A stretch of 64,000 nt of DNA from a virus: IMG/VR virus record IMGVR_UViG_3300009155_000040, positions 1 to 64,000 of that record, one strand, 5' to 3'. Made by a program: the position numbers and the translations under genes. Shown piece after piece: positions 8,735-16,190 of this stretch. Below the pieces are notes generated by a model. That model was not told where the DNA came from and ran no database searches. It saw nothing but the letters and a program-made list of their open reading frames with translations. Position 1 is the stretch's first letter; every line of letters starts with the position of its first letter.

Positions 8735-9324
8735 TGAAACAAGAACTAGATAAATTGTTGTGCGAGCGGTATCCTAAGATGATGGTTAACCGCAACAAGA
8801 ACATGCAGGAAACTTGTATGTGTTGGGGATTCGAATGTGGCGATGGTTGGTTCAATATCTTGGATCAGCTTATGGGCAGTATTCAACATCACATTGATTG
8901 GAAAGAGAAACAGCGCAAGTGGGCCATTGACTATAACGAAATGGCTGCACAGGCTAAGGCAGGTAACTTCGACTTGTTTGAAGAAAGCATGAAGGACACA
9001 CTCAGCGCAGAGTATAAAGAAAAGCGTCTTGGAGAAATTGTGGCTGGAGACTTTAGAGAAGTTCCTGAATTGATTCCACAAGTAACATTGGATCAAGTTA
9101 AAGAAAAGTTTGGTACACTACGTTTTTACTATACAGGCGGTGATGACTACATCAGCGGGCTTGTTAGTATGGCTGAATCAATGTCAGGCGTAACTTGCGA
9201 AGAATGTAGCGCACCTGCTCAAACACACGGACCTGGTTGGATTCGTACTATATGTGTACCTTGTGAAACAAACCGTGAAGAAGAACGTGCAAGAATTATG
9301 AAAGCTGAAGGGTACGAAGAATGA
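8734..9324 (+). CDS. Conserved phage protein with a C-terminal zinc-ribbon-like Cys cluster
   Basis: 196 residues. The N-terminal region has several Cys and Trp (ETCMCWGFECGDGW). The centre carries VKEKFGTLRFYY, a segment I associate with widespread phage hypothetical proteins. CEECSAPA plus CVPC near the C-terminus form a likely four-Cys zinc site. The N-terminal Cys group could hold a second metal. The start shares one base with the previous stop and the end overlaps the next gene by 4 bases. The function is unknown; nucleic acid binding is plausible for a zinc ribbon but not shown. Confidence 0.55.
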   Translation: MKQELDKLLCERYPKMMVNRNKNMQETCMCWGFECGDGWFNILDQLMGSIQHHIDWKEKQRKWAIDYNEMAAQAKAGNFDLFEESMKDTLSAEYKEKRLGEIVAGDFREVPELIPQVTLDQVKEKFGTLRFYYTGGDDYISGLVSMAESMSGVTCEECSAPAQTHGPGWIRTICVPCETNREEERARIMKAEGYEE

Positions 9325-9878
9325 AACGTGACTATGACACAGGTGTAGCAGACAGCATTACATTCTTTACAGGTGTAGAGATTGAAAAAACTCCTGCGTA
9401 TGGAATGAAAACTCTATTTGTAGTAGGAGTTCATGATCCATATACTATTTTAGAAATGGTTGCTGAAAGCCGTTCATACACAGACAAGTCTAAACATATT
9501 ACACATATCTATTTTGGTGCTAATCAAAGTTTTAAAACCAAAGGCGTAAATGATGTCGAAACATGGCGTCCTTGGGAGAATATGATCTATGTTTGTTTAG
9601 ACAGTGAATATGATCTTTGGTGTACTCTAGACTTTGATGTCTGCGAAGTAGAAGGCTTGTTAGAAAGCGGACTTGTCGAGAAGCGTCAATTTATCCCGCA
9701 AATTTCGGTTAAACTACCCTATTTACAACAGCTGGGATATAATGCTACAATCAAGATAGACGACAAAGATTTTAAAGCAACTAATCCTGGAGTGTGGTGC
9801 CATAACCTCCATGACCTACTAGATAGAAATAAGTTTACTAGTTGGGACCAATATGGTAAGGATGAGATTATAAAATGA
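9321..9878 (+). CDS. Conserved phage protein of unknown function in the modification operon
   Basis: 185 residues, well folded alpha/beta composition without low complexity. Notable segments are DYDTGVADSITFF near the start, HIYFGANQSF in the middle and FIPQISVKLPYLQQLGYNATIK toward the end. I recognise it as a protein recurring in aquatic T4-like phages but know no assigned function. It overlaps the genes on both sides by 4 bases (ATGA), so it is translationally coupled. Its place between the dpdA-like and folE genes makes it worth testing for a role in base modification, though nothing in the sequence proves that. Confidence 0.55.
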   Translation: MKRDYDTGVADSITFFTGVEIEKTPAYGMKTLFVVGVHDPYTILEMVAESRSYTDKSKHITHIYFGANQSFKTKGVNDVETWRPWENMIYVCLDSEYDLWCTLDFDVCEVEGLLESGLVEKRQFIPQISVKLPYLQQLGYNATIKIDDKDFKATNPGVWCHNLHDLLDRNKFTSWDQYGKDEIIK

Positions 9879-10255
9879 GTGGTGGATATGCAGTAGCAAC
9901 GGCCAAAAGTCCGAGGCGTATACCTCGAATCACTGGCTCTAACCGTATCGGTCGTACAAGCCCTCCCAGAGAAATTCAAACTATGAAACTAACATTTAAA
10001 CAACGTATTCGAAACTGGTTAATGAATGACAGCGACGACTGTGAACAAGTTTATGCTGAAGACTGTGCTGGGCTAGAGCTTCAATCTAATAGCTTCCGCC
10101 TAAATATCTATGGTGCTAGTGGTGGCACTATTATCGAAACTACCAAGTACGACCGTAAGAGCGATGAGAATCGCCATAGTCTACATGTAGTCACTGAAGA
10201 TAAAGATCTCGGTGAAGAACTCAGCAAAATTATCACTATGGAGCAATTACGATGA
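9875..10255 (+). CDS. Small conserved phage protein, start uncertain (ATG 9875 or ATG 9983)
   Basis: From the ATG at 9875, which overlaps the previous stop as ATGA, the protein has 126 residues. An internal ATG at 9983 gives 90 residues beginning MKLTFKQRIRNWLMND, a more usual opening for this kind of phage protein. The extra 36 residues are basic and rich in Arg, Ser and Pro. Either the long form is real or the upstream part is a short coupled peptide read through. The C-terminal half has alternating strands and DKDLGEELSKIITMEQLR. Function unknown. Confidence 0.5.
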   Translation: MSGGYAVATAKSPRRIPRITGSNRIGRTSPPREIQTMKLTFKQRIRNWLMNDSDDCEQVYAEDCAGLELQSNSFRLNIYGASGGTIIETTKYDRKSDENRHSLHVVTEDKDLGEELSKIITMEQLR

Positions 10256-10479
10256 TGCACGAAAGTATTGAAGTTAAACACTTCACAGTAAAAAACAATC
10301 CTGGATTCCGTGTTCGTGTTGAACAATGGGAAGTTATTAGTCCTAAAGGTTTGTACTCTTTGAATTTTATTCAAGAGAGTCTTAAAGACGATGGCACTGT
10401 GCAAGATAGTCAAATTTACAATTTCTTTATGACTAAAGAAGAAATTAAAACTCTAACAGAAGGATTGCTAAGTGAGTAA
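10252..10479 (+). CDS. Small conserved phage protein, unknown
   Basis: 75 residues with alternating beta strands and a C-terminal helix. Possible starts are the two adjacent ATG codons at 10252 and 10255. It overlaps the preceding gene by 4 bases and the following one by 8. No motif supports a function. Confidence 0.5.
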   Translation: MMHESIEVKHFTVKNNPGFRVRVEQWEVISPKGLYSLNFIQESLKDDGTVQDSQIYNFFMTKEEIKTLTEGLLSE

Positions 10480-10873
10480 TACACTTCGACAAGATTGGCG
10501 TCCTAATAAAATGATATGGGTTACTTTCCGTAAGGAAGGCATTCATAAATACCCTGCGGCGCTGACAGATCCAGCGTTGGCTACAGGAGACGAATATGAC
10601 GTATCTTTTTTGGGTTATCCTCACCGCCACATCTTTCATTTCAGGGTGTGGATCAGTGTGCTCCACAATGACAGGGATATCGAGTTCATCCAGTTCAAAC
10701 GATGGCTCGAGTCGCTGTATAATGGTCAAGGTGCCGTTCTAAGCCTTGATTTCAAGAGTTGTGAAATGATGTCAGACGATCTGTTTGATGTTATTTCCAA
10801 TAAGTATCCAGGTCGCGAGATCTGGATTGAGATCTCCGAAGACGGAGAAAATGGTTCATTTATCAAATATTAA
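10472..10873 (+). CDS. Conserved phage protein, unknown, GTG start
   Basis: 133 residues starting at GTG 10472, inside the end of the previous gene. The segment HRHIFHFRVWISV followed by DRDIEFIQFKRWLESLY is of a type I associate with conserved proteins of T4-like phages. The three His in a short span could bind metal, but no enzyme family is recognised. The C-terminus is acidic. It belongs to the chain of overlapping genes between the dpdA-like gene and folE. Confidence 0.5.
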   Translation: MSNTLRQDWRPNKMIWVTFRKEGIHKYPAALTDPALATGDEYDVSFLGYPHRHIFHFRVWISVLHNDRDIEFIQFKRWLESLYNGQGAVLSLDFKSCEMMSDDLFDVISNKYPGREIWIEISEDGENGSFIKY

Positions 10874-10885
10874 CAAGAGGCTGCA

Positions 10886-11131
10886 ATGGCTAGAAACTAT
10901 AAAGATTATTCATATTTTGAAAATCGTCCTGATGTTGTGCGGGTCTTTGATGACCTGGATGCATATCTCAACTACTGTCGTATTGAGTTATGTGATTTTA
11001 ACCCTGCGGATCTTTATCGCAAAGATTCTGCAATTTATCAGGCTTACTTAAACAGTAAGCGACCACGGAGACCATACCAAGGTAATAAACCTAGGTTTGA
11101 AAAAAGACGTAATGACAATTTTTCTCGTTGA
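10886..11131 (+). CDS. Small basic-tailed conserved phage protein, unknown
   Basis: 81 residues. The N-terminal half is aromatic and acidic (FENRPDVVRVFDDLDAYLNYC). The C-terminal 25 residues are strongly basic (KRPRRPYQ then RFEKRR), suggesting RNA or DNA contact. AAGAGG precedes the ATG. The end overlaps the glycosyltransferase gene in another frame. Such proteins recur in aquatic T4-like phages, to my memory, with no assigned function. Confidence 0.5.
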   Translation: MARNYKDYSYFENRPDVVRVFDDLDAYLNYCRIELCDFNPADLYRKDSAIYQAYLNSKRPRRPYQGNKPRFEKRRNDNFSR

Positions 11132-12185
11132 TTTAGAATCAGTCGAAACAAGGTACACGGGACAATGGAAGTCCCATGTGCCTGCGCTCCTACGAAAGGA
11201 AGGACACAATGTTCAAATTATCTCTGGCCCTACGGATATTCCTACAGCCACTACTCCTGGTGCTTTCCTTAATTTTGGTGGTACCAATATATACAAGTCT
11301 GCTCAAGTTGAGCAGATGGGCCGTTTATTTTGTAACGGAGCCGTTCATCCCGGCGATCACTTTATTTTTACTGATGCTTGGCACCCAGGTATCATCAACT
11401 TAAAATACATGAGTGAGCTACTGGGCATACCAGTAACAACACACGGCTTATGGCATGCTGGTAGTTATGATCCTCAAGACTTTTTAGGTCGACTAGTTGG
11501 CAACAAGCCTTGGGTAAGACACTCAGAGAAAAGTTTCTTCCATGCGTTTGATCACAATTATTTTGCTACAGACTTTCATATTGATATGTTTGCACACAAT
11601 CTACTAAACATAGATTTTGAAACAGCAAAACTTTCATACATCGATAAAGGTAAAATTATTCGCACAGGTTGGCCAATGGAGTATATGCAAGATACCTTGG
11701 TGATGTACAAGAACATGCCCAAACGCGATCTTATATTGTTTCCGCATCGCATTGCTCCAGAGAAGCAAGTTGAGATTTTCCGTGACTTGGCTACACACTT
11801 GCCACAATACGAATTTGTAGTGTGTCAGGATCAACAGTTAACAAAGAATGAATACCATAACTTGTTAGGTGAGGCGAAGATGGTGTTCAGTGCCAACTTA
11901 CAAGAAACATTAGGCATCAGTTGGTATGAAGGTGCTGTAGTAGATGCCATTCCTATGGTTCCAGATCGTTTAAGTTACAGTGAAATGGCTTTGGATATTT
12001 TTAAATATCCTAGCAAGTGGACTGAAGACTATCACGCATACGAAGTATATCGTCCAGATCTATGTCGAAAAATTATCGAACATATGGATAATTACAAAAC
12101 TCGATTGCCAAGCCTAAATAAACAGGTATATGATTTAAAAGAAAACTTTTTTAGTTGTAATCCGTTACTAAAGAAGTTACAATAA
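11112..12185 (+). CDS. GT-B fold glycosyltransferase
   Basis: 357 residues from ATG 11112. A TTG at 11097 would add five residues but has no better binding site. The N-terminal domain has a Rossmann-like opening (MTIFLVDLESVE). The C-terminal domain has a strand-turn IILFPHRIAPEKQ-type donor-domain entry and SWYEGAVVDAIPMVPD, the acidic and Pro-rich motif of GT4-type enzymes. It would transfer a sugar from a nucleotide sugar; the acceptor is unknown. T4 glucosyltransferases act on modified DNA, so DNA is possible given the neighbours, but close sequence likeness to those enzymes is not evident. It lies 40 bases before folE. Confidence 0.65.
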   Translation: MTIFLVDLESVETRYTGQWKSHVPALLRKEGHNVQIISGPTDIPTATTPGAFLNFGGTNIYKSAQVEQMGRLFCNGAVHPGDHFIFTDAWHPGIINLKYMSELLGIPVTTHGLWHAGSYDPQDFLGRLVGNKPWVRHSEKSFFHAFDHNYFATDFHIDMFAHNLLNIDFETAKLSYIDKGKIIRTGWPMEYMQDTLVMYKNMPKRDLILFPHRIAPEKQVEIFRDLATHLPQYEFVVCQDQQLTKNEYHNLLGEAKMVFSANLQETLGISWYEGAVVDAIPMVPDRLSYSEMALDIFKYPSKWTEDYHAYEVYRPDLCRKIIEHMDNYKTRLPSLNKQVYDLKENFFSCNPLLKKLQ

Positions 12186-12225
12186 TAATATATGTCATCC
12201 ACGACATTAACTCGGAGAATTTTAA

Positions 12226-12990
12226 TTGACAACATTTACATCAGAAGATCTTCAAAGCGTACTTAAAGGCGCAGATGATATGAGCGACAAAGGTTACGAA
12301 GAAGGCTATCTAGGCGATGCTATTCGTTTTAAAATGAAACGTGATCGTAAACGTTTCTGGGCTGGCGATAATATCAGCGATTACGTTAGTGAAGCAGATA
12401 AAGAAATACTTATTGACGAAGCAACAGAAGCGTTTGAACGAGTATTGGATACATTGCTTATTGATCGTGAGAATGATCCAAACAGCAAAGGTACAGCCCG
12501 TCGACTGGCTAAAATGTACTTTAATGAAATAATGGCAGGGCGATATGATCCAGCACCAAATGCAACTGCTTTTCCAAATGATAGTGCAGATAGATATGAA
12601 GGAATGCTTGTGGTGCGAAGTGAGCTTCGTAGTATGTGCAGCCATCATCACCAGCCTGTTAGTGGCGTGGCTTACATTGGCATTATCGCAGCAAATAAGT
12701 TGATCGGACTTTCAAAGTATACTCGCATTGCACAATGGTGTGCTAAACGTGGGACACTACAAGAAGAACTATGCAATGATATTGCTAGAGAAATTCAAAA
12801 AGTCACAGGTGCTAACGATTTAGGTGTTTACATTCAAGCAGTCCACGGCTGTTGTGAGAATCGAGGCATTATGGCACATAGTTCATTGACGCAGACAACT
12901 GTGCTCAAAGGAGCATTTAATACAGATCCAGGTACAAAGAAAGAATTTTTCGACAACATTAAAATGCAACAAGAATTCGCACCACGTTAA
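12226..12990 (+). CDS. folE: GTP cyclohydrolase I (FolE), first step of 7-deazaguanine precursor synthesis
   Basis: 254 residues, starting at TTG 12226 behind CGGAG. The enzyme converts GTP to 7,8-dihydroneopterin triphosphate, the shared entry to folate and 7-deazaguanine. Visible motifs: TARRLAKMYFNEI (90-102), zinc ligands in SMCSHHHQP (C138, H140, H141), GLSKYTRIAQWCAKR (161-175) and HGCCENRG (207-214) with the second zinc Cys. The first 60 residues are an extension beyond the catalytic core. In a phage with DpdA and QueE, the product most likely feeds preQ0 synthesis. QueD, the next enzyme, is not in the window. Confidence 0.95.
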   Translation: MTTFTSEDLQSVLKGADDMSDKGYEEGYLGDAIRFKMKRDRKRFWAGDNISDYVSEADKEILIDEATEAFERVLDTLLIDRENDPNSKGTARRLAKMYFNEIMAGRYDPAPNATAFPNDSADRYEGMLVVRSELRSMCSHHHQPVSGVAYIGIIAANKLIGLSKYTRIAQWCAKRGTLQEELCNDIAREIQKVTGANDLGVYIQAVHGCCENRGIMAHSSLTQTTVLKGAFNTDPGTKKEFFDNIKMQQEFAPR

Positions 12991-13001
12991 GGAGATAGAC
13001 G

Positions 13002-13202
13002 ATGCAGATAAGAGCAACTGAAAATACAGAAGCATTTGGAAAGTGTGGATGTGGCCGTAGCCCTACAGGTAAGTGTATCGGCTGGCATGGCCTCAATGAA
13101 GAGCAATTAACAGAAGCTCGAAGAGTTTGGGACTTAGAAGAATATAAAAAACAAGCTCAAACTCTTTGGAGTGATAGTTGTACCAGTGGGAGAGCCGAAT
13201 GA
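13002..13202 (+). CDS. CDGSH-like small iron-sulfur or zinc motif protein
   Basis: 66 residues. Residues about 14-29 read KCGCGRSPTGKCIGWH. This resembles the CDGSH iron-sulfur signature (CxCxxS...CDGxH): it keeps three Cys, Ser and His, but has Ile where Asp is usual and one residue less before the third Cys. The rest is a charged helix. It may bind a [2Fe-2S] cluster or zinc. Interestingly, QueE and the radical SAM protein in this phage also need Fe-S clusters, but a link is speculative. AGGAGAT precedes the ATG, 11 bases after folE. Confidence 0.55.
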   Translation: MQIRATENTEAFGKCGCGRSPTGKCIGWHGLNEEQLTEARRVWDLEEYKKQAQTLWSDSCTSGRAE

Positions 13203-13417
13203 ACACAGCAAAGGATATAGCAGACACTCTAATCCATCGTGCTAAAAATTTACAAGAATTTATTGTGGAAAGAGATTGGGCACTTATTCCAGCAGGTGTT
13301 GTAAAATATGACATACAACATACTGTTGGTGAGCCTGCTCGTATCTTTGTACACGCAATGACACAAGAAGAAGCAGAACGTCAAGTTGACGACTGGTTTG
13401 GTGAAAGCGTAGAATGA
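13199..13417 (+). CDS. Small conserved phage protein, unknown
   Basis: 72 residues from ATG 13199, which overlaps the previous stop as ATGA and has GGGAGAG upstream. Earlier in-frame non-ATG starts are less likely. It is an alpha/beta mix with acidic C-terminus (DDWFGESVE). It overlaps the MBD4-like gene by 4 bases. No motif indicates function. Confidence 0.5.
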   Translation: MNTAKDIADTLIHRAKNLQEFIVERDWALIPAGVVKYDIQHTVGEPARIFVHAMTQEEAERQVDDWFGESVE

Positions 13418-13824
13418 TTAAACCCTTGCGTGATGACTTAATGGTTCAACAGCAAGTAGATGATCCATGGCAACATTTTGTCGGTGTTATTATGCTTAAC
13501 CAAACTGGAAGAAAGGCTGTAAAAACTACATTGCCCGAATTTCTTTATTGGTTTCCTACCCCAATGGCGTTAATTAACGCAGAGGAAGAATTTGTTAAAA
13601 GCATTATACAACCACTAGGTATGGTTAATGTCCGTTATAATCGATTAGTTAAGATGAGTTGGGATTATTTGACTTGGGACAGAAATGATGCTACAATGTT
13701 ATATGGCATTGGAAAGTATGGTTCCGACAGCTATGAAATCTTTTACAAGCACAACTACACAGTCGAGCCAACCGATAAAGAATTAAAACGATACTTAGCA
13801 GAGGAAGTATTTGATGTTGCTTAA
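13414..13824 (+). CDS. MBD4-like helix-hairpin-helix DNA glycosylase
   Basis: 136 residues, a compact version of the HhH-GPD catalytic domain. The order of features follows the glycosylase domain of vertebrate MBD4: DPWQHFVGVIMLNQT near the N-terminus, FVKSIIQPLGM in the middle, the hairpin LYGIGKYGSDSYEIF (96-110), and a catalytic-type Asp D121 in VEPTDKELKRYL. MBD4 removes T or U opposite G. The substrate here is unknown; it could be a damaged or deaminated base, or a host or unwanted modified base. No Fe-S cluster Cys loop of endonuclease III is present. It overlaps the genes on both sides, deep inside the folE-queE stretch. Confidence 0.75.
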   Translation: MIKPLRDDLMVQQQVDDPWQHFVGVIMLNQTGRKAVKTTLPEFLYWFPTPMALINAEEEFVKSIIQPLGMVNVRYNRLVKMSWDYLTWDRNDATMLYGIGKYGSDSYEIFYKHNYTVEPTDKELKRYLAEEVFDVA

Positions 13825-14287
13825 ACTCCTTGAACGATTAGGTCGCAAGCGTATTATTATGGATCGTGTACACGATGAACCATTGCTGACTCGTTATTAC
13901 TTGTTTTTAACAGATCGTAAATGGTTTCCATTTAATATATTCTTACACAAATTTCATAAAGGCGATCCCGGTGATGTACACGATCATCCATGGCCCTACG
14001 CTACACTGATATTGAAAGGCGGTTACTATGAATACACTCCTAATTTTGAAAATGGCAAAATGGTTGGAGAGACTAAGCATTGGCGCGGTCCTGGGCATTT
14101 CCGCATTTGTGGTTCTAACAGCTACCATCGTATCGAATTGGTTCCTGGAATAACTGCTTGGACACTGTTTATGCCAGGTCCACATAAACGTGAGTGGGGA
14201 TTTTTAGTTAATAACAAATGGATACAAAACGATCAATATCTAAAGGAGAGATATGAACAAGCTCATAATCAATCAGCAAGAACTTAA
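13814..14287 (+). CDS. Cupin-like protein
   Basis: 157 residues from ATG 13814, behind GAGGAAG (a TTG three bases earlier is less likely). The segment GDPGDVHDHPWPYATLILKGGYYEY has the His pair, Pro-Trp turn and Gly-rich strand of a cupin metal site. A second His-containing strand (YHRIEL) follows. Cupins bind small molecules or iron in a beta barrel; the substrate is unknown. It overlaps the MBD4-like gene by 11 bases and the phosphoribosyltransferase gene by 35 bases. I have seen this family in aquatic phages without an assigned role. Confidence 0.65.
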   Translation: MLLKLLERLGRKRIIMDRVHDEPLLTRYYLFLTDRKWFPFNIFLHKFHKGDPGDVHDHPWPYATLILKGGYYEYTPNFENGKMVGETKHWRGPGHFRICGSNSYHRIELVPGITAWTLFMPGPHKREWGFLVNNKWIQNDQYLKERYEQAHNQSART

Positions 14288-14762
14288 TGGTTTAGTTAAT
14301 AAGATATGTCGCGACATTGTTATCAGTGATTGGCGTCCGGATTATGTTGTAGGCATAAGTCGCGGAGGATTGATTCCTGCCATTATGATTAGTCACTATC
14401 TAAATATTCCAATGCGTCCATTGCAGGTAAGTCTGCGTGATGGCGGAGATTGCGTAAGCGATTTAGGTATGGCGGAAGATGCATTTGGACATTTAGAGAA
14501 TCTTAAAAACATTCTCCTAGTAGATGACATCAACGACACTGGTGCTACATTTAATTGGATCATGAAAGATTGGCCAAGTGGTTGTTTTCCTGATGATCCT
14601 ACCTGGGAAGAAGTATGGAACGACAATGTAAGGTTTGCTGTTGTTGTTGATAATCTATCTAGCAAATGTGAAGCACCAATGGACTATGTTGGTAAAGAAA
14701 TCAACAAAGCAGAGAACGATGTCTGGGTTGATTTTCCTTGGGAAGATTGGTGGGCAAAATGA
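14253..14762 (+). CDS. Type I phosphoribosyltransferase
   Basis: 169 residues. The PRPP-binding loop ILLVDDINDTGAT (87-99) is canonical, and GISRGGLIPA (34-43) matches the second conserved loop of hypoxanthine/guanine or xanthine-type enzymes. It would join a base to phosphoribosyl pyrophosphate, or act in reverse. The hood region that fixes base choice is divergent. In this setting it could salvage purines or act on a deazaguanine base; both are guesses. AAGGAGAG precedes the ATG. Its stop overlaps the next start (ATGA). Confidence 0.85.
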   Translation: MNKLIINQQELNGLVNKICRDIVISDWRPDYVVGISRGGLIPAIMISHYLNIPMRPLQVSLRDGGDCVSDLGMAEDAFGHLENLKNILLVDDINDTGATFNWIMKDWPSGCFPDDPTWEEVWNDNVRFAVVVDNLSSKCEAPMDYVGKEINKAENDVWVDFPWEDWWAK

Positions 14763-14986
14763 TTGATTCAAAAATCAAAGTACATTGCACTGATGCTGGT
14801 AAAGATTTCGACATGCATGTATTGGGCTACAAGCCTAAAGCATTTTTAGAAGTTGCATTTCAAACAATCAAAATGCGTTTGGCCTATATGGAACGTACTC
14901 GAGCGTTTGTTGGCAGTTTAGGCGGGCGTGAATTTGTCATTCGTGAAGATGCGCTGCCCACAGAAAGAAAGGAATACAAACGATGA
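14759..14986 (+). CDS. Small conserved phage protein, unknown
   Basis: 75 residues from ATG 14759, overlapping the phosphoribosyltransferase stop as ATGA. An upstream TTG in frame would add seven residues but is less likely. It is beta-rich at the N-terminus, then helical (FLEVAFQTIKMRLAYMER), with a basic end. It overlaps the HIT gene by 4 bases. No function is recognised. Confidence 0.45.
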   Translation: MIDSKIKVHCTDAGKDFDMHVLGYKPKAFLEVAFQTIKMRLAYMERTRAFVGSLGGREFVIREDALPTERKEYKR

Positions 14987-15369
14987 GAGAAGTAATTATG
15001 GAAGGACAACCTTCCGCAATTGAAGATTCAAATGCACCATGGGATAGTCTTGTTGAAGAAGACTTTCATGTTAAAGTGTTTTCAGACAAATATCCTGTAA
15101 CTGAAGGACATTTATTATTTGTGCCTAAATATAACACTGTAAGTGTTCTTATGAATGCATTTGAAGATGCAGTTCGAGACGGAATGCGTATGGTAGAAGC
15201 TGGAGAGTGTGACGGATTTAATGTAGGATTTAATTATGGTGCTACTGCTGGACAGACTGTTGGCTGGCCACATGTGCATTTAATTCCTCGACGCAATGGC
15301 GACATGGAAGATCCCACAGGCGGTGTTCGACACGTGATTCCAGAACGGGGTAATTATAGGAAATGGTAA
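14983..15369 (+). CDS. HIT-family nucleotide hydrolase or transferase, atypical His triad
   Basis: 128 residues. The fold landmarks are EGHLLFVPKY (41-50), NVGFNYGATAGQTV (80-93) and PHVHLIPRRNGD (96-107). Family members cleave nucleotide phosphates such as Ap4A or AMP-linked compounds. The usual HxHxH triad reads WPHVH here, so the last two His (H97, H99) are kept while the first is Trp. Some phage homologues share an aromatic residue at that place, so it may still be active. It overlaps the neighbours by 4 and 7 bases or less. Confidence 0.8.
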   Translation: MREVIMEGQPSAIEDSNAPWDSLVEEDFHVKVFSDKYPVTEGHLLFVPKYNTVSVLMNAFEDAVRDGMRMVEAGECDGFNVGFNYGATAGQTVGWPHVHLIPRRNGDMEDPTGGVRHVIPERGNYRKW

Positions 15370-16190
15370 TGTCAAGAACTTTGTTCATTGGTGATAGTCA
15401 TACTTGCGGTTATGTTGCAGTTCCTGGAAAAGTAGGCCCGGGTAGTTATAGCTTTTGGAACGACAATAGCTATTGCGATCTGTACAGCAACGAAAATAAA
15501 AAACCCATTGCTGTCTATGCAATGGCAGGTGTTAACAACCGTGTATACACTGACTGGCTTAAAACCATGTTTGAAAGATACAGTGAAATTGACGAAGTAT
15601 TTCTTTGCATGTCTGCATTAAATCGATTTACGATTGCATACGATCCGGGTTTAATTGATGAACCCATTGCCGTTGACAACTTTACAATATTTGACAAGAC
15701 AGCATCTACAGATATGATACATCGTTATGCTGATTTGACTATGGCAAATGAAAGAGCTCAGTTATTTCAAAAGCCAATTTATAACGATTACGCCGATCCT
15801 CCTTCTTTTGAGATTAGTCCAGAAAAAGGTCTGGTTGATCCGGATCTTAGAAAAGACACTTTTATGAAAATTAAATTGTTCTTTGATCTAAATACCTATA
15901 CAGAAAAACGTGATTTTTTAAATTGCGTATACACATGGGATAATATCTGTAACGATCACGGCGCCAAATTGTATCTTTTTAATTTTACAGAACGATTAAA
16001 ATATCCTAGCAATTTTGAATACTACGGCAAATTAAAATGTACGAAGATAGCACCCAAAACTGTAGAGAAATTTTTCTCAGGACGAATGGTTGATCATTCA
16101 AAATATCTATTATCAGATAAAGAACATTACGATAAAACATATCATCACATGATTGCTACACAATATATTCCGTGGTTACGATCTTTATGA
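15369..16190 (+). CDS. SGNH-hydrolase-like protein
   Basis: 273 residues from ATG 15369, which shares one base with the HIT stop; ATG 15363 would add two residues. GDSHTCG (8-14) is the block I Ser motif, and DKEH near the C-terminus has the spacing of the catalytic Asp-His pair (DxxH). Known members cleave acyl groups from sugars or lipids. No signal peptide is seen, so it acts in the cytoplasm or on virion parts. The next gene is a second SGNH-like protein. The substrate is unknown. Confidence 0.65.
   Translation: MSRTLFIGDSHTCGYVAVPGKVGPGSYSFWNDNSYCDLYSNENKKPIAVYAMAGVNNRVYTDWLKTMFERYSEIDEVFLCMSALNRFTIAYDPGLIDEPIAVDNFTIFDKTASTDMIHRYADLTMANERAQLFQKPIYNDYADPPSFEISPEKGLVDPDLRKDTFMKIKLFFDLNTYTEKRDFLNCVYTWDNICNDHGAKLYLFNFTERLKYPSNFEYYGKLKCTKIAPKTVEKFFSGRMVDHSKYLLSDKEHYDKTYHHMIATQYIPWLRSL

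Noticed and set aside
12120-12130. CCTAAATAAA as a late promoter
   Set aside because: It lies inside the glycosyltransferase coding region, has two mismatches and is not followed by a gene at suitable distance.
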